A stretch of DNA of 64,000 bases from Anaerolineales bacterium (lineage in GTDB: Bacteria > Chloroflexota > Anaerolineae > JAAEKA01), in the NCBI GenBank assembly GCA_020634615.1, contig JACKBI010000009.1, positions 1-64,000 on the forward strand, given 5' to 3'. The position numbers and the translations under genes were made by a program. Shown here piece by piece: positions 1 to 10,791 of the stretch; position 1 is the stretch's first letter; every line of letters starts with the position of its first letter. The notes beneath the pieces are model-generated. The model saw only the letters and a list, made by a program, of their open reading frames with translations, ran no database searches and was not told the DNA's origin.

Positions 1-81
1 TCGATACGCTGACGGCAAGGTTCAACGACGGTTGCAGCTTGACCCACTACTCGACCGGCGCTGATTTGCCGGTAAAACGGG
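1..81 (+). other. Window edge, possible 3' end of an upstream gene
   Basis: The first 64 bases are open in one forward frame (about 20 codons, Arg/Leu-rich, ending in TGA at 62-64), and a second forward frame is open further into the next gene. Either could be the tail of a gene cut by the window edge that converges on the GH3-like gene. Too short to identify. Confidence 0.2.
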
Positions 82-3015
82 TCACTCGTGCTCGCGGGTG
101 TCGGCATATTGTTTGGCCCACAGCGCTAGCAGAGCCAGCGCGCTGCCCACCAGCGTGATCACCGCCGCGCCCCACGGACGTAGCTCCCGCTGCAGGATAT
201 CCGCACCAGGCACCAGCCCCAAGGCGTACAACAGATAGGCGACCAATCCGCCGATGGCAACAGTCAGGACAACCTGCATCGATGTGCTGGGCGCCGAAAC
301 GCTGGCGCGGTACAGCAACAGGCCGACCGCCGCCGCGAGGAGGATTGCCAGCAAAGACACGCTGAACGCGCCGCCATCAACACGGCGCGGCGGCAGGGGC
401 GGAATGGCTGTTGGTTCCGGTGTTGGCTCCGGAGTAGCCTGGGGCGTTGCCGAGGGTGACGGGGTATAAGTCGGCGTCGGGGTTTCGGTGGGAAGGGGCG
501 ACGGGGTGACGGTCGGTGTCGCGACGAGCACCTCCGCTTCACCGCCCGCCAGGTCCACGATGTTCAGCAGCAGGCTGAGCGAGCCTTGTGCCTGCCCGCT
601 TTGTACCTGCACTTCGTAGTCGCCAGGCCGTTCCAACGTCACCAGCGACTCGGCGAATCCGTCGGTGGTGCTTGCCTCGCCCAGCGGCAGCTCGAATGGG
701 TCGTTGCGCTGCTTGAGTTTGAAGGTTGCCATGGTGCCGTCAGGCACGATACGTCCGTTGCCGTCGTAGATCGGACCGGCCACCACCCGCAACGTGTCGC
801 CAACCTTGGCGGTGAAGGTGTTGCTGCCCATCTCGACGCGCACATCTGGCACGCGAATTTCGATGGACTGGTTGGCCGCCGGGCGCAGTTTGTCGGCCAG
901 CGAATAGTTGATGCCGGTCACGTTGACCGGCGGCGCGCCCGGTGGGGTAAACTCCCGGAACAGCGCGCGGGTGGCAGCTTCCACAAACGGCTCGGTTTTT
1001 CCGTACACGCCGAAGTACGCCGTCAGCTTGGCGATATCGGTCGCATCCAGGAAGTAGGGCGCATTGAAAGCAAACGCGATGATCCGTTTTTTCTCGCGGC
1101 CGGCCGGCCGCTCGGTCAGAAACTCGCGCAGCGCGCTGGCGCCTGGCACAGCCGGATCGTTGTCCAGTGTAGCGAAGACGATCCAGTTGGCCTCATCGAT
1201 CAGTCGGTCGATCTCCTCACCTGCTACGGCGGTCGGTTGCCCTGCCAGGTGCGCGCTGAGCTCCTGGGATGACAGGCTGGCGAGATTGTCCGGCGAAACC
1301 TGTCCAGTCGCGCCTGGCCCGTAGAGACGCAGAATGCTCTGTTCAAGGGCTGTCGGGTCGATCAATGGAAACGAGGGACAGTCTTCGGCGTTGCATTCCT
1401 GTCCCAGCCGCGCGTCGGTGACCAGCAACACCTTGTCATCCAGCCCGGGGCCGGTGGGCATCCGCTGGCCCAGCTCGGCCGGGCTGGGGCTCAGCAGTGT
1501 CAGGCCGTCACGCGCGATCTGCGCGACCACGGCTTGCTGTTTGCCGATCTCGCCGGCCACTGCATCCCCCTGAACCAGGGTGTTGACGAGGTCAAGTTCC
1601 GGGTTCAACCGTGCTTTCAATGTCAAGATGCGCAGCACGGCTGCGTCGACCCGGCGGCGGAAGTCGGCATCCGCCCCGTACTTCTCGCGGAAAAAGAGTA
1701 CCGTATCTTCAATGTTGGCCAGCTCGGTGTCCGGGTTGTCGTCCAGGCTGAAACGCGACAGCCATAGCAGGTCATTGCCGGCCAGCAGCGCCTCCTGGGC
1801 AATGCGCTTGTACGGGAAGCTCTGCAGCGTCGGATCGTAGTAGCGGCGGATGGCGGGCGCTCCCAGCTCGTCGCTCATGACCAGTCCCTGCATGGCGCGC
1901 CATTCGGCGAAGGCCGGCCCGTTCAGCAGATCCTCGCCCAGTTGCGGGGCCAGGCTGATAGGCGGCACTCCTTCGCCGCTGCCCTGCAAGCCCGCGTAGC
2001 GCACGTGGGTGCTGAGCAACGCATCGGTGACCGCGGAGGCCTGGGCATCGGTGACCGCGGCTGTGTTGATCAGGTCGCCCAACGTGCCAGGGCGAGCGGC
2101 CGCGGCGAAGGGCTGAAGATCGACCATCGTCAGTTCTTCGGCGGTCTTCTGGATCGTCGGGACTTCAGTTTCAGGGATGCGGTCGGCGCTGCCCTGGCCG
2201 GGGAAATGGCGCGAGACCACCGTCACCTGGCCGTCGGAACCGGCATGGACGCCGCCGATGAACGCCTTGCCCAGCCGGCCAACCCAGTAGGGACTGCCGC
2301 CGAATGAGCGCACGCCCAGGCTGGTCTGTGGGTCGGGCCGCGGCGCATCCAGGACATCCAGCGCCGGCCCCAGCAGCATGTTGATGCCGCTCAGCGCCAG
2401 CTCCTCGCCTACGATCCGGCCGGCCGCCGCTGCATCGACCGGGTTCCAGGTCGCACCCAGCGCCATGTTGCTGGGCAGTGGTGTGTAGCCGCTGCGCAGC
2501 TCGCTGTTGGGATAGCCGTCGCCCTCTTGTTGCACACCGATCAGCAGCGGCAATGTCACGCCGCGACCCTCCGGCAGTGGCAGCGGGCGGATGTCGGTGG
2601 TGGTTGGGTTGAGCGCCGCCGCGGCCGGCAGGTTGCCGTCGAATGCCAGCGCCTGCAAGCGGTTGGTCATGCTGATGACTTGTTGCGGTGTGTTGGCCGG
2701 CAAGCTATCGGCGTTCAGGTTGCGGAAGTTGCCGTTGGCGCTGTCCAGCACCACGCCGCCGATGCGATAGTCACGGATCAGCTCGGAGATTGCCGAGTCG
2801 GGCGAGGGGTCGTTGCCGTCGAAGGAGACGATGAAAAGCTGGCCGATGCGGTCGGCTACCGACATCGCGTCGAAGATGGCCTGCACGTCGACGGTGTTTT
2901 CCTGGGCGTAGCTGCCGGCGGGCAGGAAGGTTGTGAACAACACTGCCAACACGGAAATCAGGAGCAGCGCTTGTTTACGTAATGTGGGCGGGGAAGGGTC
3001 TCGATGCTGCGTCAT
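82..3015 (-). CDS. GH3-like surface protein (NagZ-type N-domain), membrane-anchored
   Basis: A 977-residue exported protein. Residues 1-38 form a signal peptide ending near AGSYA. Residues about 45-480 match a glycoside hydrolase family 3 N-terminal domain: IGQLFIVSFDG near 57, HFPGQGSAD at 270, and SDELG with Asp382 at the position of the GH3 nucleophile. The NagZ motif KHFPGHG is altered (R before H, GQG for GHG) and the usual DSH loop is not obvious, so the substrate and even activity are uncertain; beta-N-acetylhexosaminidase is the nearest family guess. A C-terminal half with a beta-sandwich-like segment leads to a Pro/Thr-rich linker (about 835-880) and three hydrophobic helices. The start has no Shine-Dalgarno site and lies about 10 bases after a promoter -10 box, so the mRNA may be leaderless. 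Confidence 0.75.
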   Translation of the reverse strand: MTQHRDPSPPTLRKQALLLISVLAVLFTTFLPAGSYAQENTVDVQAIFDAMSVADRIGQLFIVSFDGNDPSPDSAISELIRDYRIGGVVLDSANGNFRNLNADSLPANTPQQVISMTNRLQALAFDGNLPAAAALNPTTTDIRPLPLPEGRGVTLPLLIGVQQEGDGYPNSELRSGYTPLPSNMALGATWNPVDAAAAGRIVGEELALSGINMLLGPALDVLDAPRPDPQTSLGVRSFGGSPYWVGRLGKAFIGGVHAGSDGQVTVVSRHFPGQGSADRIPETEVPTIQKTAEELTMVDLQPFAAAARPGTLGDLINTAAVTDAQASAVTDALLSTHVRYAGLQGSGEGVPPISLAPQLGEDLLNGPAFAEWRAMQGLVMSDELGAPAIRRYYDPTLQSFPYKRIAQEALLAGNDLLWLSRFSLDDNPDTELANIEDTVLFFREKYGADADFRRRVDAAVLRILTLKARLNPELDLVNTLVQGDAVAGEIGKQQAVVAQIARDGLTLLSPSPAELGQRMPTGPGLDDKVLLVTDARLGQECNAEDCPSFPLIDPTALEQSILRLYGPGATGQVSPDNLASLSSQELSAHLAGQPTAVAGEEIDRLIDEANWIVFATLDNDPAVPGASALREFLTERPAGREKKRIIAFAFNAPYFLDATDIAKLTAYFGVYGKTEPFVEAATRALFREFTPPGAPPVNVTGINYSLADKLRPAANQSIEIRVPDVRVEMGSNTFTAKVGDTLRVVAGPIYDGNGRIVPDGTMATFKLKQRNDPFELPLGEASTTDGFAESLVTLERPGDYEVQVQSGQAQGSLSLLLNIVDLAGGEAEVLVATPTVTPSPLPTETPTPTYTPSPSATPQATPEPTPEPTAIPPLPPRRVDGGAFSVSLLAILLAAAVGLLLYRASVSAPSTSMQVVLTVAIGGLVAYLLYALGLVPGADILQRELRPWGAAVITLVGSALALLALWAKQYADTREHE

Positions 3016-3024
3016 TGGTCAGCA

Positions 3025-3053
3025 AGTATACCGTCCTGACCGTCGCGCGTCAA
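3025..3053 (-). promoter_or_regulatory. Sigma-70-type promoter of the GH3-like gene
   Basis: On the minus strand TTGACG (3053-3048) is separated by 17 bases from TATACT (3030-3025). The ATG of the GH3-like gene (3015) starts 9 bases after the -10 box, about where transcription would begin. Confidence 0.6.
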
Positions 3054-3092
3054 GGCCAGCTGCATCGACCGGCGTTTCTGGTATGCTCACGA

Positions 3093-3121
3093 TTGGCGCG
3101 GCTTTTGCTGTAGCGTATAAT
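3093..3121 (+). promoter_or_regulatory. Sigma-70-type promoter of the lipoprotein metallopeptidase gene
   Basis: TTGGCG (3093-3098), 17-base spacer, TATAAT (3116-3121). It overlaps the first possible ATG of the following reading frame (3120), which therefore cannot be the translation start, and supports the TTG start at 3228. Confidence 0.55.
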
Positions 3122-3227
3122 GTCGAGCCGGACAAACATCGGAGATGTTTGCTCTGTCAATCAATCAGTTTATGGGTCGAAGACCGGCGCAGTGGAATGC
3201 TGCGGCTGTGCCACAGGAGATGAGCAA

Positions 3228-4394
3228 TTGAGTATTTCGAAACGTGCCGGTCGACCGCGCGCCCGCTGGCTGGTGCTGCTGCTGGCTGCGCTGCTGTTGG
3301 TAAGCTGTGGCGGTGGTGATGAATACGCGGCTGACTATGATCAACCGGCCGCCGATCAACAGAGCTTGGATCAGCAGAGCGTGGACGACGAGTCTGACTG
3401 GTACTACGCCGAGACGCCTGAGGATTGCTTCGAGGGCGAGGAGTTCGACCCGGTCGACGAGCTTTGCTATCTGGTCGTAGAATGCGACGAATCGGGCGAT
3501 TGTGGCGACGAAAGCCCGGGATTCGTGCAGGAATTCTTCGGCTTGCTGGATGAGGTCGCCTGGGGTGTGTCAGGCGGTGGATTCGAGGATGCCGGGGAGT
3601 TGCAGGAAAACACCATCGTCACCTATCGCGTGGACGGCAACCAGATCGTGGATCCCGAACTGGCAGAGGTGTCCGATGATCTGCTGGACTTTCAGGACGA
3701 CACGGAAACGCAGCAGGCGCTGTGGACCTACTTCTCCCAGCTTATTCCACCCGATCAGCGCACATTTCTGACCCAGTATGTGGTATTTACCGATGGACCC
3801 GACGAGACGCTGGCCTTCGTCACCGCGGACACCGAGGATCCAACCAAGTGGATCCTGGCCGTTGATATCGCCGACGGCGGCGATATTCAGGATCTGACCT
3901 TCACGCTGGTTCATGAGTTTGCCCATCTGCTGACACTGAACAGCCAGCAGGTGCCGGCTGACTATGAACTGGCCGCTGATCCTGAAAACGAGGACCTGTT
4001 TTACGAAGCCGCGGCAGCCTGTCCCACCTACTTTCCCGGCGAGGGGTGCAGCGAACCGAACTCGTACATCAACGCGTTCTTCGAGCGATTCTGGGCTGAC
4101 ATCGACGCGGAGTGGCAGGAAGTCGACCAGTTGCAATACGAGGATCAGGATGAATACACGGCTGCCCTCGATCAATTCTATGCCAATCACCAAGACGAGT
4201 TTGTATCCGACTACGCGGCAACCAACCCGGGAGAGGATATCGCCGAATCGTTCGCTACTTTCGTCCTGAAACCTGCGCCCAGCGGCGACACCATCGCTGA
4301 TGAGAAGGTTGCCTTTTTCTACGATTATCCTGAACTGGTCAAGCTGCGCGCGGAGATCAGCGGTCGGTTGGTTTCGCGGCTGCGCCGCAATTAA
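3228..4394 (+). CDS. Lipoprotein with HExxH zinc-metallopeptidase motif
   Basis: A 388-residue predicted lipoprotein. I place the start at TTG 3228, preceded by ACAGGAGATG at 3213-3222, because an upstream ATG (3120) lies inside the promoter. The N-terminus is Arg/Lys-rich, then hydrophobic, and ends in a lipobox (LLLVSCGGG, Cys27). A very acidic Asp/Glu/Gln-rich linker follows, with several Cys residues (about 65-95). The catalytic motif VHEFAH (His229, Glu230, His233) sits in a predicted helix, and EDIAESFATF about 125 residues later offers a third zinc ligand as in gluzincins. The family is not recognised beyond this motif. It converges on the next gene with no spacer: stop codons occupy 4392-4394 and 4395-4397. 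Confidence 0.7.
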   Translation: MSISKRAGRPRARWLVLLLAALLLVSCGGGDEYAADYDQPAADQQSLDQQSVDDESDWYYAETPEDCFEGEEFDPVDELCYLVVECDESGDCGDESPGFVQEFFGLLDEVAWGVSGGGFEDAGELQENTIVTYRVDGNQIVDPELAEVSDDLLDFQDDTETQQALWTYFSQLIPPDQRTFLTQYVVFTDGPDETLAFVTADTEDPTKWILAVDIADGGDIQDLTFTLVHEFAHLLTLNSQQVPADYELAADPENEDLFYEAAAACPTYFPGEGCSEPNSYINAFFERFWADIDAEWQEVDQLQYEDQDEYTAALDQFYANHQDEFVSDYAATNPGEDIAESFATFVLKPAPSGDTIADEKVAFFYDYPELVKLRAEISGRLVSRLRRN

Positions 4395-5228
4395 TCAGGG
4401 CGAAATCGGAGACGGCGGCACGGTTGGGAGCAGCGATTCGACAGGATTTGCCGCGCCTTCGTAGGTCTGGCCCTCTACCGTGCCGTCTCGGTTGATAGTG
4501 ATGACCACGAACTGCACGGCCTGGCTGGGTTCGTCCACGATGCGCAGGGTCACCCGCTCCAGATAGGGTGGAAGTGGAACGGGCGTTGGAGTTGTTCCAG
4601 GCGGTATCGTCGGGACGATCTCGTCGGGCGATGGGACCAGCGAATAGGCGTTTGCAGGGATCAGCGCCGGATCGACCTCCGGCGGGCTAGGCGGCAGGTT
4701 CTTGGCAATACGTTGAGTGTCGTAAGCCATGTTGCCCAGGTAAATGCCTCCGCTGTTGAACGAAGCGGTCTTGTCAGCGAACTCCGCGAGAGCGCCGTTT
4801 GGCATAGACATGGTGCTGCCGCAGCCGGTTTGGCTGCCTGGCGTTCGTTGCAGCACTTTCAGCACCCACGGACCTTCATGCTCCCCCTGGTCGGTCGCCA
4901 CTTTGTCGAACTCGATCTGCATGTACTGGCCGTCCTCGATACAGCCGGGGAACACCAGCACGCCCGTGCTGGCGTTCTGCCATGAGGTCAACGGGACTGC
5001 CCGCCCCTGCCGCGGAGGCGACGACGGATCGGTTCGCAACACGGGGGCGACGGGCACCACTTCCGCCAGGCCGTTAGCGTCTGTATCGGACACCAACGTA
5101 TACACGAAGTAGAGGTTGTCTGGATCGACGGCGATGTCGTGCCAGGCAAACGCAACGCCGCTGGAGACCACCTGGGTCTCGCCGGTGGGCGCCCACGGCA
5201 TGATATCCACGGTGATTGGCACAGCCAT
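4395..5228 (-). CDS. Hypothetical protein, possibly secreted, N-terminus uncertain
   Basis: An open frame of 277 residues from ATG 5228; the frame is closed by a stop about 65 bases further upstream. It resembles the mature part of an extracellular protein: beta-rich, aromatic-containing segments, two spaced Cys residues, and a Thr/Pro linker (TIPPGTTPTPVPLPP) before a final beta-strand-rich 60 residues. No signal peptide is visible, and no ribosome-binding site precedes the ATG. Either the gene is short at its 5' end through a frameshift, or it starts elsewhere. No family recognised. It converges tightly on the metallopeptidase lipoprotein gene. Confidence 0.5.
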   Translation of the reverse strand: MAVPITVDIMPWAPTGETQVVSSGVAFAWHDIAVDPDNLYFVYTLVSDTDANGLAEVVPVAPVLRTDPSSPPRQGRAVPLTSWQNASTGVLVFPGCIEDGQYMQIEFDKVATDQGEHEGPWVLKVLQRTPGSQTGCGSTMSMPNGALAEFADKTASFNSGGIYLGNMAYDTQRIAKNLPPSPPEVDPALIPANAYSLVPSPDEIVPTIPPGTTPTPVPLPPYLERVTLRIVDEPSQAVQFVVITINRDGTVEGQTYEGAANPVESLLPTVPPSPISP

Positions 5229-5556
5229 CTGACTGCCGCGACAGGTGACGGCGCGACCACCTCGGTTTGGCGCCAGAGCTTTGACATCCGCTCACCAGTC
5301 GCGGGCGATCGATATGACCAGACCCAGGACATGCTGCCGTTGGTGCGAACAGGGCGACGAACGCATCCGCTGGAGTTATTGTATTCCCTGCGTTAGCGAA
5401 TGTCAATGAGACTCCACGCCGCCGGTACGGAACGTTTGCCACGTGTGATATTGCGGCGATCAGCATGGCCAGCCGCGGCTTGTGCGCTTTACCGGTGGGC
5501 GGATCGGTAGTATACTTGCCCCGGCAGCTTTTGCATCTGGCCACGCTTCCCGAATG

Positions 5557-5586
5557 TTGGACAAACGCGGCGCGTGCGGCTATAAT
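5557..5586 (+). promoter_or_regulatory. Promoter in the 414-base gap before uvrB
   Basis: TTGGAC (5557-5562), 18-base spacer, perfect TATAAT (5581-5586), 56 bases before the uvrB ATG. The rest of the gap 5229-5642 holds short frames only and nothing I can identify; no LexA-type dyad was recognised. Confidence 0.6.
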
Positions 5587-5642
5587 ATGGCCGAACCGAT
5601 GTTCTAAAAGCGGCCAGAGCAAATCACGAGACCAGGCATTTT

Positions 5643-7733
<2,091 letters not shown>

Positions 7734-7770
7734 GATGCCAACGGATCGGCGATCCAGAAGGAAAGACGAC

Positions 7771-7983
7771 ATGAATGTGCAACTATTCTCGGCAGTCTTG
7801 CTCAGAGACGGCGAGTATTATGTAGCTGAGTGCCCGGAAGTCGGAACCGTGAGTCAAGGCCGTACGGTTGAAGAAGCAATTGCTAACCTGAGAGAGGCCA
7901 CAGAACTGTATCTGGAGGAATTTCCACTTTCTGGAAGATCGAGGCCGATGCTGACTACCTTCGAGGTGGCAGTGCATGCCTAG
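7771..7983 (+). CDS. hicB: HicB-like antitoxin
   Basis: 70 residues, starting at ATG 7771 after an AGAAGGAAAG ribosome-binding site. It is a typical HicB partial RNase-H-like fold: FSAVLLRDGEYYVAECPEVG, then GRTVEEAIANLREATELYLEE. HicB binds and neutralises the HicA RNase. This version lacks a C-terminal helix-turn-helix or ribbon-helix-helix domain, so it may not repress its own promoter, or may rely on another regulator. It overlaps hicA by 8 bases, in the antitoxin-first order, which suggests translational coupling. Confidence 0.85.
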   Translation: MNVQLFSAVLLRDGEYYVAECPEVGTVSQGRTVEEAIANLREATELYLEEFPLSGRSRPMLTTFEVAVHA

Positions 7984-8203
7984 ATTGCCTCGCGTATCAG
8001 GCCGTCAGGCCATACGTGCGTTGGAACGGCTGGGATTTGAACAAGTCCGGCAACGAGGTAGCCACGTCGTACTTCGCAGGAAGAGCACAGATGGCGACGA
8101 TGGTTGCGTCATTCCCCTGCACGACGAATTGGCAGTAGGAACGTTGCGGGCGATTCTGCGTCCAGCCGGGGTAACGCCGGATGAATTTGTTGAAAACCTC
8201 TAG
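7976..8203 (+). CDS. hicA: HicA-like mRNA interferase toxin
   Basis: 75 residues with the double-stranded-RNA-binding-like fold of HicA (YcfA family). The pattern SGRQAIRALERLGFEQVRQRGSH is followed by VVLRR and a C-terminal IPLHDELAVGTLRAILRPAG. The conserved His in RGSH is the usual catalytic residue, so the toxin looks intact. HicA cleaves mRNA independently of the ribosome, causing reversible growth arrest until HicB re-accumulates. Its start lies inside the end of hicB. Nothing mobile flanks the pair. Confidence 0.87.
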   Translation: MPRLPRVSGRQAIRALERLGFEQVRQRGSHVVLRRKSTDGDDGCVIPLHDELAVGTLRAILRPAGVTPDEFVENL

Positions 8204-8232
8204 ATTCCACCGTGAAAGCAACGGAGTTCCTC

Positions 8233-9714
8233 ATGTGGCCCAATAATCCCGTACTCTACGAAATCAACACCTGGGTCTGGCTGGCCGAGCTGGGTCGGCG
8301 GGCAGGTGAACGCATCACCCTGGCCAATGTGCCGGAGGACGAACTGGACCGGCTGGCCGGCTATGGCTTCGACGGTCTGTGGCTGATGGGCGTCTGGCAG
8401 CGCAGCCCCGGCGGACGGCAGGTGGCAGTGGACCATCCCGGCTTGCAGGGCGAGTTTCGCAAGGCGCTGCCCGACTTCAGCGACCTGGATGTGGTCGGAT
8501 CGCCCTATTCAGTCTACGACTACCGCGTTGATGAAGCGCTGGGCGGCGACGAGGGATTGATGGCGTTTCGCCACCGGCTGCGCGAGCGCGGACTGTGGCT
8601 GATGCTGGACTTCGTCCCCAACCATCTGGCCATCGACCACCCATGGCGCGCTGAACATCCCGAACGGCTGCTGCAAGGCAGCTCGGAAAGCCTCATCCGC
8701 CAGCCGGCCAACTATTTCGAGACCACCGAGAATGGCCAGTGGCGCGTCTTTGCGCACGGCCGCGATCCGTCATTCGGCGGCTGGACCGACACGGTGCAGG
8801 TCGATTACCGCACGCCCGTGGCGCGCCGCGCGATGGCTGATATCCTGCTCGACATCGCCGAACGCTGCGACGGCGTGCGCTGCGACATGGCGATGCTGGT
8901 GGCGCAGGACACGTTCCTGCGGACGTGGGGCGGCGCCTTCGATCCGCCGCGCGCCGAGTTCTGGCCAGCAGCGATCACCGACCTGCGGGCACGGCATCCC
9001 GGCTTTGTCACGCTGGCCGAGGTCTACTGGGATCTCGAGTGGGACTTGCAACAGCAGGGATTTGACTACACGTATGACAAGCGGCTCTACGACCGGTTGG
9101 AAGAAGGCGACGCCTTGCAGGTGCGATGGCACCTGACCGCGGATGTGTCGTATCAGCAGCATCTGGCGCGTTTCATCGAGAACCACGACGAGCGCCGCGC
9201 CGCCGAGTCGCTGGGCGTCGAACGCAGCAAGGCGGCGGCTGTGGTTGCTCTGACACTGCCTGGCCTGCGTCTGATCCACGAGGGCCAGCCACAGGGCAGG
9301 AAGGTGAAGCTGCCTGTGCAATTGGGGCGGCGACCAGAGGAGCCGGCAGTAGCCGGTCTGGAAAACTTCTACCGCGCCCTGCTGGCCGAGCTGCGTCACC
9401 CGGTCTATCACGACGGCCAGTGGCTGCTGCTGGAGGCACGTAGCAAGGAAGACGCGCCAGAACTTCACCGCGGTCTGGCAGCTCACCAATGGCGACTGGG
9501 GAGCGAATTTCGGGTAGTCGTCAGCAACCTGACGGGGCAACGGACGCAGGGATTCGTCTCGCTGGTGCTGCCGCTGGCCGGCGCAGCGTGGACGCTGATC
9601 GAAGTCTTCAGCGGCGATGTCTATGAGCGCGATGGCGACGACATGACCGCCCGCGGGCTGTTTGTGGACCTGCCGGCGTATGGCAGCCAGATATTCAGTT
9701 TCGCACGGGACTAA
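8233..9714 (+). CDS. GH13 alpha-amylase family glycosidase
   Basis: A cytoplasmic GH13-type protein of 493 residues from ATG 8233, chosen because GGAG (8223-8226) is correctly spaced; a GTG at 8212 is possible but less likely. The four GH13 regions are present: I DFVPNH, II GVRCDMAM (nucleophile Asp), III LAEVYWD (acid/base Glu), IV IENHDERRA (transition-state Asp). The N-terminus (LYEINTWVWL) and lack of a signal peptide are typical of the uncharacterised GH13 proteins that act on intracellular alpha-glucans or oligosaccharides. Substrate cannot be read from sequence. It is one base upstream of the alcohol dehydrogenase gene, so the two are probably in one transcript. Confidence 0.87.
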   Translation: MWPNNPVLYEINTWVWLAELGRRAGERITLANVPEDELDRLAGYGFDGLWLMGVWQRSPGGRQVAVDHPGLQGEFRKALPDFSDLDVVGSPYSVYDYRVDEALGGDEGLMAFRHRLRERGLWLMLDFVPNHLAIDHPWRAEHPERLLQGSSESLIRQPANYFETTENGQWRVFAHGRDPSFGGWTDTVQVDYRTPVARRAMADILLDIAERCDGVRCDMAMLVAQDTFLRTWGGAFDPPRAEFWPAAITDLRARHPGFVTLAEVYWDLEWDLQQQGFDYTYDKRLYDRLEEGDALQVRWHLTADVSYQQHLARFIENHDERRAAESLGVERSKAAAVVALTLPGLRLIHEGQPQGRKVKLPVQLGRRPEEPAVAGLENFYRALLAELRHPVYHDGQWLLLEARSKEDAPELHRGLAAHQWRLGSEFRVVVSNLTGQRTQGFVSLVLPLAGAAWTLIEVFSGDVYERDGDDMTARGLFVDLPAYGSQIFSFARD

Positions 9715-9715
9715 C

Positions 9716-10714
9716 ATGCGGGCAATGGTGTTGGCAAGCGCCGATTCGTCGGTGCAGGATCATTTGGCGTTGCAGGAACTGCCTGCGCCGCAAGCGGCTG
9801 CGGGCCAGGTGCGCTTGCGCGTCCACGCTTGTGGCGTCTGCCACACGGACCTGCACATCGTCGAGGGCGACCTGACCTTGCCGCGGCTGCCGCTGGTACC
9901 CGGCCACCAGATCGTGGGTGTGGTCGATCAGGTCGGCGCGGGCGTGACGCGTTTTCGTGCCGGTGACCGGGCCGGACTGCCGTGGCTGCGCAGCGCGTGC
10001 GGAGAGTGTCGTTACTGTCGTGCTGGCCAGGAAAACCTGTGCGAGCGCATCGAATTCAACGGTTTTCACGCGGACGGCGGATTTGCGGAGTATGTTGTCG
10101 CCCCGGCTGCGTATACGTATCACCTGCCGGCCGGCTTCGACGATGCGCGGGCCGCGCCGCTGTTGTGCGCCGGTGTCATCGGCTACCGGGCATTGCGGCT
10201 GAGCGAGATCAAGCCGGGCGGTCGGCTGGGACTCTACGGGTTCGGCGCGTCGGCGCACGTCAGCATTCAGGTGGCGCGGCACTGGGGCTGCGAGGTCTAT
10301 GTGTTCACCAGGAGCGAGGAGCACCGGGCGCACGCCCGCTCGTTGGGCGCCGTCTGGGCGGGCGACGCGCGGGATGACGCGCCGGAGCTGCTGGACAGCG
10401 CGGTGATCTTCGCACCGGCCGGCTGGATTGTGCTGGAAGCGTTGCGGGCGCTGCGACCGGGCGGAACCGTGGCCTGCGCCGGCATCCACATGAGCGACAT
10501 TCCGCAGATGCCCTACGATCTGCTGTATGGCGAGCGGACACTGCGCACCGTGGCCAACAGCACGCGGCAGGATGTCGAGGAACTGCTGCAACTGGCGGCT
10601 GAGATACCGATCCACAGCGATGTCGAGATCCATCCGCTGGAGGCTGCCAACGAGGCGCTGGCGCGCGTGAAACACAGCGACGTGCGCGGCGCGGCCGTGT
10701 TGCAGGTGGTGTGA
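9716..10714 (+). CDS. Zinc-dependent alcohol dehydrogenase (MDR superfamily, CAD2/AdhA-like)
   Basis: A 332-residue medium-chain dehydrogenase/reductase. Start ATG 9716 lies directly after the GH13 stop codon. The catalytic zinc site is seen in CGVCHTDLHIVEG and PGHQIVG; GHQ instead of GHE is usual in this AdhA subclass. The structural zinc loop ACGECRYCRAGQENLC has four Cys. The Rossmann domain carries GLYGFGASAH in place of a classic GxGxxG, followed by YVFTRSEEHR, where the Thr-Arg-Ser end of beta-2 suggests NADPH rather than NADH, with moderate certainty. Likely reversible oxidation of primary alcohols or aldehydes; the natural substrate is unknown. Confidence 0.88.
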   Translation: MRAMVLASADSSVQDHLALQELPAPQAAAGQVRLRVHACGVCHTDLHIVEGDLTLPRLPLVPGHQIVGVVDQVGAGVTRFRAGDRAGLPWLRSACGECRYCRAGQENLCERIEFNGFHADGGFAEYVVAPAAYTYHLPAGFDDARAAPLLCAGVIGYRALRLSEIKPGGRLGLYGFGASAHVSIQVARHWGCEVYVFTRSEEHRAHARSLGAVWAGDARDDAPELLDSAVIFAPAGWIVLEALRALRPGGTVACAGIHMSDIPQMPYDLLYGERTLRTVANSTRQDVEELLQLAAEIPIHSDVEIHPLEAANEALARVKHSDVRGAAVLQVV

Positions 10715-10791
10715 ATGTGGCGAGCGTCATTCATCTGGCAGCTTGCAGGCACGTCGCACTGCGTCCGGTGCACAGATAGGCGCCGGTCATC

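Noticed and set aside
3120..3227. The upstream ATG as start of the lipoprotein metallopeptidase
   Set aside because: It overlaps the promoter -10 box and puts 36 unrelated residues before the signal peptide.
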